A stretch of DNA of 20,316 nucleotides from Candidatus Caenarcanales bacterium. GTDB taxonomy: Bacteria; Cyanobacteriota; Vampirovibrionia; LMEP-6097. Below are positions 7,599 through 14,535 of the stretch, one piece after another (the first letter of the stretch is position 1; each line of letters starts with the position of its first letter). The notes below the pieces were generated by a model that saw only the letters and a list, made by a program, of their open reading frames with translations, did not search any database and was not told the origin of the DNA. The stretch is from contig JAKVAO010000049.1 of NCBI GenBank assembly GCA_022447685.1, positions 1-20,316 on the forward strand. Reading direction: 5' to 3'. A program made the position numbers and the translations under genes.

Positions 7599-8900
7599 AT
7601 GAATAAAAATACAGTAATTAAGCAGGAAGCTGCTGATGATTATATTGTAGTTGAACTTGAGCACGAACAAGTACCGCTATTCGAGGAAAATGATTTTTAC
7701 ATAGATGCAGAGGAGAGTCTAGTAAACAAAGAAGATAAGCCGAGCTGGCAATGTATACAGAGAAGAGAACAATGTCATCAAAAAGGAGATGATATGAAAC
7801 TCTTATGTACAGAAGAAAAAGACCAGATAAAAGAAGATATTGAGCTTTGTTTAGTGGATTCTGCTTTTGCAAATATAGTTGGAGAAGGATACTATATAGA
7901 GGATCTTTATACCCTTAATGCTGAAGTTTACACCGAAGAAGAATTAACTGCTGTAATGGATTTGTCTGAATATTATATTTCAAATCAAGTCAGCTATGCA
8001 ATTAAACTACTTCTGGTAGAGAGGCTGAGAGCTTATTTAGATCTGAAGCTAAATGTAACAGCAATTCTTAACCTTACTAAGTCTGTTTTGGAAAATATTG
8101 ATGGACAGCTTGGTTATGACGATGAGATTAACTCACTTGCTTATAATTTCGATAATATAATTCACGAGAATATTTTCTACAGAGATACTTTAGAGATTGA
8201 GTTTTCTTCTCTAGCTTGGCTCAGGTTAAATGATATTCAAAGAAAAAATATTGAAGTCTTCTTAAGAAAAGAACTTGAACATAATTTCCTGAATTTTGAT
8301 CACTTCAAAGAAGTGAATATCTCTGATATTCCAAGAATTAAGTTTTTGATTAGTTCTAAGCAGGAAGAGGAGTTAGAGGATTTTCAGACTTATTTATTAT
8401 TAAGTTCACTTGAACTTGAATTTAGTGATTATATAATGAAGAACCCATATTTGCTTTCTAGAGACGAATTCAAAAGCTGTGAGGAACTTACTGTTCTTCT
8501 GATTAATAATTATCAAAAAACTAATCTAAGAACTTTATTACTAATATTTGCAAAAGAAAAGTATGATTCAGGGCAACATATAAAGTCTATATTTGAATCT
8601 AGTATTGAGATTTTGAAAAGAGCAAAGCAGAAAGTTAGCTATGAAGTCGATCTCGATTTAAAACTAAATAGCTATGCTTTTGAGAACTATTTTGACCTTA
8701 TTAAAAATAAAGTTGAGTTCTCGATAATCAATGAAATTTGTATGAATCATAAGACTAAGAGAATAATTAATAAACAATTACAGACAGCTAATTTTACAGA
8801 AGCCGAGAAGCAAGGTTATTTAGTTAGTAAGTATTCTTACTCTAGTTATAACGAATATATTAAACAAGAAGATTTTATATTCAAGGTTTTTAATCACTAA
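7599..8900 (+). CDS. Acidic, mostly helical protein of unknown function
   Basis: About 433 residues from the ATG at 7599. An earlier in-frame GTG at 7563 lies inside a small hairpin (7550-7564) and is less likely; a GGGA six bases upstream weakly supports the ATG. The protein is rich in Glu, Leu, Lys, Asn and Ser and appears alpha-helical throughout. It has no signal peptide, membrane segment or motif that I recognise. The N-terminal 70 residues are highly acidic (VVELEHEQVPLFEEND). Codon use and base composition match the neighbours, which suggests a long-resident, lineage-specific gene. It lies 93 bases after argC on the same strand and might be co-transcribed with it. Function unknown. Confidence 0.7.
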   Translation: MNKNTVIKQEAADDYIVVELEHEQVPLFEENDFYIDAEESLVNKEDKPSWQCIQRREQCHQKGDDMKLLCTEEKDQIKEDIELCLVDSAFANIVGEGYYIEDLYTLNAEVYTEEELTAVMDLSEYYISNQVSYAIKLLLVERLRAYLDLKLNVTAILNLTKSVLENIDGQLGYDDEINSLAYNFDNIIHENIFYRDTLEIEFSSLAWLRLNDIQRKNIEVFLRKELEHNFLNFDHFKEVNISDIPRIKFLISSKQEEELEDFQTYLLLSSLELEFSDYIMKNPYLLSRDEFKSCEELTVLLINNYQKTNLRTLLLIFAKEKYDSGQHIKSIFESSIEILKRAKQKVSYEVDLDLKLNSYAFENYFDLIKNKVEFSIINEICMNHKTKRIINKQLQTANFTEAEKQGYLVSKYSYSSYNEYIKQEDFIFKVFNH

Positions 8901-8904
8901 AAAA

Positions 8905-8944
8905 CTCGATTATTGAGTTTATTAACTATCATCTTTTTTTGTTA
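8905..8944 (+). terminator. Possible weak terminator after the acidic protein gene
   Basis: AAACTC and GAGTTT flank a seven-base loop just after the stop codon, and a run of seven T follows about 14 bases later. The stem is AT-rich and the gap to the T run is too long for a classical intrinsic terminator, so the call is tentative. Confidence 0.25.
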
Positions 8945-8966
8945 TCTTAACTTTGTATGATGATAC

Positions 8967-9283
8967 ATGGATGGTATCGGCGCTAAACCGTTTAATGAAA
9001 TAAATTTTGGACTCAGTAATAGTATCACTAATAAGTGTCATAAATCTTCAAGCTTATCTATTGGATCATCATTAGTCTCTTATATTATCAAAAATCAATA
9101 CGGGAAAATTATTGGCTTTCAACTCTTGAATACTAATTTTGCTAATGAAAAGCAGGAACCTAAGCAAATAAATGCAACTGTACTGGTTGGTGGAAACAAG
9201 CAGATTGATATAAAAGTTCCATATGATAACCATGAAGAACTGAAAAACCATAGTAAAGCTAGCTCTCTTCTTGAGCATGTATA
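8967..9283 (+). pseudogene. 5' part of a small gene interrupted by an IS3 remnant
   Basis: An open frame from ATG 8967 codes for about 105 residues (starting MDGIGAKPFNEINFGL) before the IS terminus TGTCAACCCC at 9284. Beyond that it reads only a few IS-encoded residues and stops at 9305. The sequence has alternating strand-like segments (VSYIIKNQYGKIIGFQLL, NATVLVGG, QIDIKVPY) and no recognised domain. The other half may be 10079-10270 on the far side of the element, on the same strand. Whether the two belonged to one gene cannot be settled here. Confidence 0.55.
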
Positions 9284-10078
9284 TGTCAACCCCCTAAAAC
9301 CCTAGACAGTTTTGTATCTTAAATTTTCATTTACAATAGAATCAATTTTCTCATAATATTTATTTTTAAAATCACTAGGAGACATTTTAAGAGCAGAATG
9401 AATTCTTTCTTTGTTGTAATAGTTGATAGTTGCACAGATTGCTTCAATTAGCTGAGCTTTATCCTGAAATCTATTTGCTGAACCCAAATCAAATTTAAAT
9501 CCAGAGTAAAAAGCTTCTTGAAAACCATTTTCCCAAGGAGAAGCTTTTTTGCTCATTGAAATTTTGATTTCATGTTTTTTAAGTAAATTTGTGTAACTTT
9601 CTGATTTGTATTCACTTCCTTGATCACTATGTAATATTAGGGGAAGCTCTACTGATCTTTGTTGCGCGTGATTAAAAGCTTCTTCAACCAGGTCTGCACT
9701 ATGATCTCTTCTGATGATGAAGCCAACTATTTCCCGAGAAAAAATATCAAGTACTGTTGCAAGATAAATGAAGCTATTTTTAAATGGGATGTATGTAAAA
9801 TCAGAAGCCCAGACTATATTTGGTCTAATTGGGCGTAAATTCTTTGTTAGATTAGGATATGTTAATTTTGAATGATTATGATTTTCTTGCTTTCTTGGCT
9901 TTTTCTTGCGCCTTGGTGTGATATCTAGGCTTAGTTTCCTTGCTATTCTAGATATTCTTTGTTTACCAGCCTGTAATTCAGTAGCAATCCGAGTTACACC
10001 ATAGCTTTTATGCTTTTCTTTGACCTCCTGAATTTTTACAGCAAACTCTTTATCAGATCTATTTATAAATTTACTAAA
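9284..10078 (-). mobile_element. Truncated IS3-family insertion sequence
   Basis: One terminus is clear: TGTCAACCCC at 9284, shared with the element end at 63-72. The transposase frame runs on the minus strand and ends 18 bases inside it. The opposite end is missing: no matching inverted repeat appears near 10050-10100, and the upstream helix-turn-helix orfA and the start of orfB are gone. The junction with host DNA lies somewhere in 10055-10080, so the right coordinate is approximate. The element is a dead remnant unless acted on in trans, which the missing end would also prevent. Confidence 0.8.
9302..10078 (-). pseudogene. IS3-family transposase (OrfB type), N-terminally truncated
   Basis: The minus-strand frame is open without a stop from 10078 to the TAA/TAG region at 9302, about 258 codons, but holds no ATG, GTG or TTG before an internal ATG at 9556. 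The rve integrase core is complete. The first catalytic Asp is in WASDFTYIPF, the second in LHSDQGSEY, and the Glu in PWENGFQEAF, followed by the typical INYYNKERIHSAL. Upstream, a segment like the OrfB pre-core (EKHKSYGVTRIATELQ) is partly present and then lost. A short product from the internal ATG would carry only the last catalytic residue. I therefore call it a non-functional remnant. Confidence 0.88.
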
Positions 10079-10270
10079 TCAAACTATCAAGAAGATATGT
10101 TTCCTGATACTGTGATTGATAACATTAATGAATTAAATGCTCACGACAATGAGCTCGTTGGGATACTTTTAACAAGAACTGAAGGTTTAGACCAAAAACA
10201 ATTGTTAACACACTATCGTGATGAATTTAATTTTGCCTTTAAGCACAATATACCTGTAGTTCTATGCTAA
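10079..10270 (+). pseudogene. 3' part of a gene cut off by the IS3 remnant
   Basis: About 60 codons (from QEDMFPDTVIDNINELNA to FKHNIPVVLC) end in TAA at 10268-10270. An open frame extends further left to 10010, but that part is antisense to the transposase. The residues look like real protein and show no start codon of their own with a ribosome site. Position and strand suggest it is the tail of the gene whose front is 8967-9283. That link is inference. It lies 12 bases from the convergent ctpA stop. Confidence 0.45.
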
Positions 10271-10282
10271 AAATAGTTTTAT

Positions 10283-11695
10283 TTACTTCTCAGTTTTCTC
10301 AGTATCTTCATCTTTTTCTTTGATTGCTTCAAGTTCAAGATCGAGAAGAGCAATTTTATCTAAGATCTTAGGATTTATTTCTTTTAAGCCATGCTTAGAA
10401 TCTTTAAGTAAAGTAACGGCTTTTATTAATTGTTTATCCTTAGCGTCTTCTGGAGTCCTTGTCCCGAAAGGTTCATTAACATCGAAGAACCAAGGACCAC
10501 GGCTATTCTCATAATCGTATTTATCTAATTTAACTTCATGATCAGGCTTGATACCAACTTTATTGATGTCTGTTTTATCTGGTGTTAAGTACTTTGCGAT
10601 GGTTACATTAAGACCACTACCGTCATTGAGTTTATTGATAGCTTGAACCAGACCTTTACCGAAGCTAGTTGAACCTACTAGTTCTGCTCGATTATTGTCT
10701 CTAAGCGCTCCACTGAAGATTTCACTTGCACTTGCACTGCTACCATTGATTAGAACTACCATAGGTTTATCAGTGGTGATTACTTTTCTTGCTTTGAAGG
10801 AGCTAACATAATTTTCTTTATTGACAGTACTTACAATAACTCCATCTTCTAAGAACATGTCTGAGATTACCATAGCGTTATTGAGTAAACCACCTGGATT
10901 GTTTCTTAAATCGAGAATGTAAGCTTTAGCTTTCTTGTCTAATTTATTGATTGCCGCAAGCAGCTCACCAACTGTGTCTTTCGAAATGAAAGTACTTAGT
11001 CTTATATAAGCAATATCATCAAAAATAATCTTAGCTTGACCATCAGGAATAGCTCTTATAGGAATCTTATCTCTTTTGATAGTTTTGCTCAGCTTCTCTT
11101 TTTCTCTTTGGATAGTTAGAGTAACTTCGGTCCCAACTGGACCTCTTATTTTCTTAGCTGCTTCTTCTATAGATAAACCCGATGTATTTTCACTATCAAT
11201 TTCAATAATAAGATCATTAGGTCTAAGGTCAGCATTGGCTCCAGGAGTACCTGAGATTGGCGCTATAACTATTACTCTCTGCTCTTTATCTAAACCGATT
11301 TGAATACCTACACCTGTAAGTTCAGCTTCAATAGAATTCTTTTCATCTTTGAATGATTCTTTATCTAGAAAGCGGGTATATCTGTCTCCTAGACTTGCAA
11401 CCATAGTTTCAATGGCTTTATATACGTCTTTCTCGTTTTCGATGTAAGTGTCATAACGATGTCTCCACATTTCCCACTCTTGACCATTGTATTCAGAGTC
11501 GACATAGTCCTTCTCAATAATTTTCCAAACTTTGTCATAGATATCTATATACTTACTGTGCTCTTCAGCACTGACTTTTTTGGCTTCTATGGCAACTTTG
11601 TCTTTACTAGCTGTTTTGGCTTCTAAATTAGTTTGAAAAGAAAAACCAATAGCTAGATTAAAGAAAATTACAAATAATAACTTATAAATTCTCAC
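10283..11695 (-). CDS. ctpA: Carboxy-terminal processing protease (S41 family, PDZ domain)
   Basis: A 470-residue exported serine protease that trims C-terminal tails of envelope or secreted proteins. Residues 1-27 form a signal peptide or anchor (hydrophobic from residue 6). A PDZ domain covers about residues 125-210, with the GVGIQI carboxylate-binding strand. The S41 core follows with the LDLRNNPGG loop. The catalytic serine is S322 in GSSASASE and the lysine K347 in SFGKG, with the usual 25-residue spacing. The start codon is GTG (11693-11695) without an evident ribosome site; the signal peptide supports it. The gene lies 39 bases after the small membrane protein gene and is probably the last gene of the nusA operon. 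Confidence 0.92.
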   Translation of the reverse strand: MRIYKLLFVIFFNLAIGFSFQTNLEAKTASKDKVAIEAKKVSAEEHSKYIDIYDKVWKIIEKDYVDSEYNGQEWEMWRHRYDTYIENEKDVYKAIETMVASLGDRYTRFLDKESFKDEKNSIEAELTGVGIQIGLDKEQRVIVIAPISGTPGANADLRPNDLIIEIDSENTSGLSIEEAAKKIRGPVGTEVTLTIQREKEKLSKTIKRDKIPIRAIPDGQAKIIFDDIAYIRLSTFISKDTVGELLAAINKLDKKAKAYILDLRNNPGGLLNNAMVISDMFLEDGVIVSTVNKENYVSSFKARKVITTDKPMVVLINGSSASASEIFSGALRDNNRAELVGSTSFGKGLVQAINKLNDGSGLNVTIAKYLTPDKTDINKVGIKPDHEVKLDKYDYENSRGPWFFDVNEPFGTRTPEDAKDKQLIKAVTLLKDSKHGLKEINPKILDKIALLDLELEAIKEKDEDTEKTEK

Positions 11696-11734
11696 TATCT
11701 TATTATTCTATCAGCACTTTAAAATATCAATATT

Positions 11735-12190
11735 TTATTTTTTTTCTTTGTTAACAAAGGCAATTGCAACAGTGCTACCAAAGAAACAGAGTAAAGATGC
11801 CATGAAGAGAATAACTATGGCAAGAACTATGTAAAAACCAGGCTCCAGTTCTGTTAGTAAAGGCATTTCAGCTTGTGATTGCATTCTCAGTTGCTCATTA
11901 ATCATATCGAGTAGGATTTTTTTGACATCTGCATTCTGTAATTTCCAACTGATAATCAGTGAAATTAATGAACCTGAGATTAAACCACAACCAATCCCGA
12001 GTATAGACGAATCTAAGATACTAAGTTCATAGAATTTATCTTCTTTGCCTGATTTAAAGAAAACACTAGCAAGAAAACCACCTATAAAGTAGTTTAGAAG
12101 CGGAGCGCCAAGAAAAGGCAAAACCAGAACAGTATTCAATAAAACAGTAATAAGAGAAGATATCAGTATAGGTCTAAAATAAGGATCCAT
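11735..12190 (-). CDS. Small membrane protein of unknown function
   Basis: 151 residues with three or four hydrophobic segments: about 7-45 (one long or two short helices), 63-83 and 118-145. A short polar loop lies between the last two (residues 86-115). It starts three bases after the rodZ stop codon, so it is almost certainly co-transcribed, and perhaps coupled, with rodZ. Glycine-rich membrane helices suggest tight packing, but I do not recognise a family. Position between rodZ and ctpA hints at an envelope role, which is inference. Confidence 0.7.
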   Translation of the reverse strand: MDPYFRPILISSLITVLLNTVLVLPFLGAPLLNYFIGGFLASVFFKSGKEDKFYELSILDSSILGIGCGLISGSLISLIISWKLQNADVKKILLDMINEQLRMQSQAEMPLLTELEPGFYIVLAIVILFMASLLCFFGSTVAIAFVNKEKK

Positions 12191-12193
12191 TAC

Positions 12194-13231
12194 TTATTCA
12201 GACCTCTCACTTGCTCTTCTTTGATAATAGATATCTTTAGCTGAAGCTGGATAATACCATTTAATTAATTGATCTTTGCCGCCGAGTACATAATCTTTGG
12301 ATTTATCTTTGATTTTAAAGGCTGCTGCATTACCAGAAGCAAGTACGAAACCGTATTTGTCAGCAAAACTAAAAGAGCTTTGTCCAAAGTTAGGGAAAAC
12401 ATCCCCTTCATAAAGAACTTTACCGGTATCTACAGAGATAATCTGGAACCAGGCTGTATCAACTATCTCGAAGTTAAGTTTTACTTTCCCCTTAGTTACA
12501 GGGATTACAGGTTTTATTTCTTTTTTTGGTTCAGGCTTTTTAATATCTTCTTTTTTAATTTCCTTAAGAGTTTTTTCTATTTTCTTTTCTGCTATTTCTT
12601 TACTTGCAGCTTTTTGAATTTCTTTAGCTTTTTCTACTTTTTTCTTTTTTGACTCAATATTTTTCTTTTCAGCCTTCGCTTTATTATTTTGGGCTTTTTG
12701 TTCAATGAGGTTAGAGGCTTTATTTGATTCTTTTGTCTTTTCTTTTGCTTTAGATTGATTTTTACCAGTTTCTTTATCAGGTATTTTCAGGGTTGGGGTT
12801 TTTAAACTTGCAGTATTAGATATTTTCTGTGAGCAGTTTTTTAGGAAAAAACCAAAAGATAGCACTAGAATAAAAAAGAATCCAAGTACTTTTAGAATAT
12901 TTTTTAATGTTGAAACTCTTTTAAGCTTGGTCAGTTCTGGGCTGACTTCTTTTCCTGAATTACTAAGATTGACAAAGCTTTGTTCTGATAAGTTGGAGCT
13001 GTAATCACTTAGGATATTATTAGCGTCTTCAATTTTAAGTGTTTTTAAAAGTATTTTTAGGAAACCATTCAGGCAAGCATCTTCTGGCAATTCATCTCTG
13101 ATGCCTTCTTCGATATTAATAATGTTGGTGTAGCCAACGCGCGATTTATCAGATAAGTCTTTTACACTTAACCCCTGATCTGATCTAGCTTCTTTTATTA
13201 ACGATCCAATTTTTGCTAAGGCTTCACTCAT
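12194..13231 (-). CDS. rodZ: RodZ-like cell-shape protein
   Basis: A 345-residue bitopic membrane protein. RodZ links the MreB cytoskeleton to the wall-elongation machinery. Residues 5-75 form a cytoplasmic helix-turn-helix of the HTH_25 type (IGSLIKEARSDQGLSVKDLS). A transmembrane helix spans about 111-132. Residues 150-245 are extremely rich in Lys and Glu and probably form a long helix across the wall space. The C-terminal 90 residues (from KVKLNFEIVDTAWFQI) match the beta-rich DUF4115 domain. Its ATG overlaps the truB stop codon (ATGA), a sign of translational coupling, and an AAGG lies about nine bases upstream. No mreB is in the window. Confidence 0.85.
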   Translation of the reverse strand: MSEALAKIGSLIKEARSDQGLSVKDLSDKSRVGYTNIINIEEGIRDELPEDACLNGFLKILLKTLKIEDANNILSDYSSNLSEQSFVNLSNSGKEVSPELTKLKRVSTLKNILKVLGFFFILVLSFGFFLKNCSQKISNTASLKTPTLKIPDKETGKNQSKAKEKTKESNKASNLIEQKAQNNKAKAEKKNIESKKKKVEKAKEIQKAASKEIAEKKIEKTLKEIKKEDIKKPEPKKEIKPVIPVTKGKVKLNFEIVDTAWFQIISVDTGKVLYEGDVFPNFGQSSFSFADKYGFVLASGNAAAFKIKDKSKDYVLGGKDQLIKWYYPASAKDIYYQRRASERSE

Positions 13232-14097
13232 ATAATTACCTTGGGTTTAACAAGAACTTTCCCCGAATCCTGAGGGGCTACAGATGCGATACCTATAAAC
13301 TCATCAGATTCCCCTATACATTGTATAAGCTCCTGCCCAAAATTTAAAGAATTTTCTAAAGATAAAAATTTACCTTGCTGTATTTCTATAGATTTTTTAG
13401 CATCTAAGCGTAGCTTAGGAATGCTGATAAGCCTAGTAGGATTGATGAAATGCTTATGAACTGTATCTAAATTGATAGCATCCAGGTCAACCGAGTTTTC
13501 AATTAATAATGAATTGGATTCGCTTCGTATAAGTTTTTTTAGGTGTCCACCTAAGTCTCTTGCTATAGATCTTATGTAAACACCTGCTTTGCAGGATATA
13601 GAAATATGAAGTAAGGGAAATTTATAATCAAGTATGTTTATTTCTTTGATATGAACTTTACGTTTTTTGATATCCTCTAGGCTTAAATCTTCGCCATTGC
13701 GCATCATCTCATAGAGTTTTTTACCTTTGATTTTGATTGCACTGTAGAGTGGAGGTAATTGCTCAAAGTCACCATGCATTGCAGCTAATTTAGATTTTAT
13801 TTCATCTAAATCCAGTTTTTGTTTATGGATTTCTTCAAGTTTCTCTCCAGTGAGATCATCAGTATCTGTTGTGTATCTTAAATCTACAATTGCTTCATAA
13901 GCCTTAGTCTCAGGCAGAAATCTAAGTAACCTAGTCGTGCTAGAAACAGCAACAGGTAGTACTCCAGATGCGAAGGGATCTAAGGTACCGCTATGGCCAA
14001 TTTTTTTGATATTAAGTTTCTTTCTCAGTTTAGAGATGACATCATGTGAGGTGATGCCTTCAGGCTTATTTATATTTAAAAAACCAAAAAGGTCCAT
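13228..14097 (-). CDS. truB: tRNA pseudouridine-55 synthase
   Basis: Isomerises uridine 55 in the T-loop of most tRNAs. The 289-residue product begins with FLNINKPEGITSHDV. The catalytic aspartate is D40 in GHSGTLDPFASGVLP. The RYTTDTDD segment and the GVYIRSIARDLG motif are also typical of TruB. The start lies four bases after the rbfA stop, and the end overlaps the rodZ start. It belongs to the nusA-infB-rbfA-truB gene cluster found in many bacteria. Confidence 0.95.
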   Translation of the reverse strand: MDLFGFLNINKPEGITSHDVISKLRKKLNIKKIGHSGTLDPFASGVLPVAVSSTTRLLRFLPETKAYEAIVDLRYTTDTDDLTGEKLEEIHKQKLDLDEIKSKLAAMHGDFEQLPPLYSAIKIKGKKLYEMMRNGEDLSLEDIKKRKVHIKEINILDYKFPLLHISISCKAGVYIRSIARDLGGHLKKLIRSESNSLLIENSVDLDAINLDTVHKHFINPTRLISIPKLRLDAKKSIEIQQGKFLSLENSLNFGQELIQCIGESDEFIGIASVAPQDSGKVLVKPKVII

Positions 14098-14101
14098 TCT
14101 T

Positions 14102-14500
14102 TTATCCGTGGTTTGCCTCGTCAGACTCTACAGCTTTGTCGATTAAATTAATTAGTTTAACAGAGTCCTTCAAAGATTCTGTTAAAACGAAGTGTAATCT
14201 AGGAGCGTACTTAAGGTTTATTTGCCTTGCAACATTACCACTAATGGCTCCAGAGTGTTCATCGAATGCTGCTTTTACAGCGGCTTGAATTCCAAAGTCA
14301 TCTATTAGATCTGGATCCATGATTGAGAAAAATACTTGCGCTGAAGATAGGCTAGTGTTCATTTCTACATCAACTATAGAAACCAAACCACCAGAAATTC
14401 TGTCGTCTTTGATGCTGTTATTCCAGAGCATAGTAGCTATTTCTCTTTGTATAGCTTTAGCGACTCTTTTTCTTCTTTCGTAACCTTTTTTTATAACCAA
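14102..14500 (-). CDS. rbfA: Ribosome-binding factor A
   Basis: A 132-residue KH-fold protein that binds the immature 30S subunit near the 16S rRNA 5' end and helps its maturation, including in the cold. The start is a TTG (14498-14500). It is supported by a strong AGGAG (14508-14512) seven bases upstream and by the family's usual N-terminus, Y-RRKRVAKAIQREI. The DPRI-G-V-I-DVE pattern appears as DDRISGGLVSIVDVEM. It sits between infB (35-base gap) and truB (four-base gap). Confidence 0.93.
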   Translation of the reverse strand: MVIKKGYERRKRVAKAIQREIATMLWNNSIKDDRISGGLVSIVDVEMNTSLSSAQVFFSIMDPDLIDDFGIQAAVKAAFDEHSGAISGNVARQINLKYAPRLHFVLTESLKDSVKLINLIDKAVESDEANHG

Positions 14501-14535
14501 GCTAGATCTCCTATTATAAATTACTGAATTTAAGA

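Noticed and set aside
9302..9556. Separate 84-residue minus-strand gene from the ATG at 9556
   Set aside because: The same frame continues open upstream with both catalytic aspartates of an IS3 transposase, so this is just its C-terminal end.
10010..10078. Plus-strand start at 10010 for the 86-residue frame ending at 10270
   Set aside because: This front part is antisense to the intact transposase pre-core and so is IS DNA. Only the part from about 10079 is likely host coding sequence.
12269..12652. Plus-strand frame rich in Phe and Tyr opposite rodZ
   Set aside because: It is the complement of the Lys/Glu-rich stretch of rodZ (AAA/GAA codons read as TTT/TTC); no independent support.
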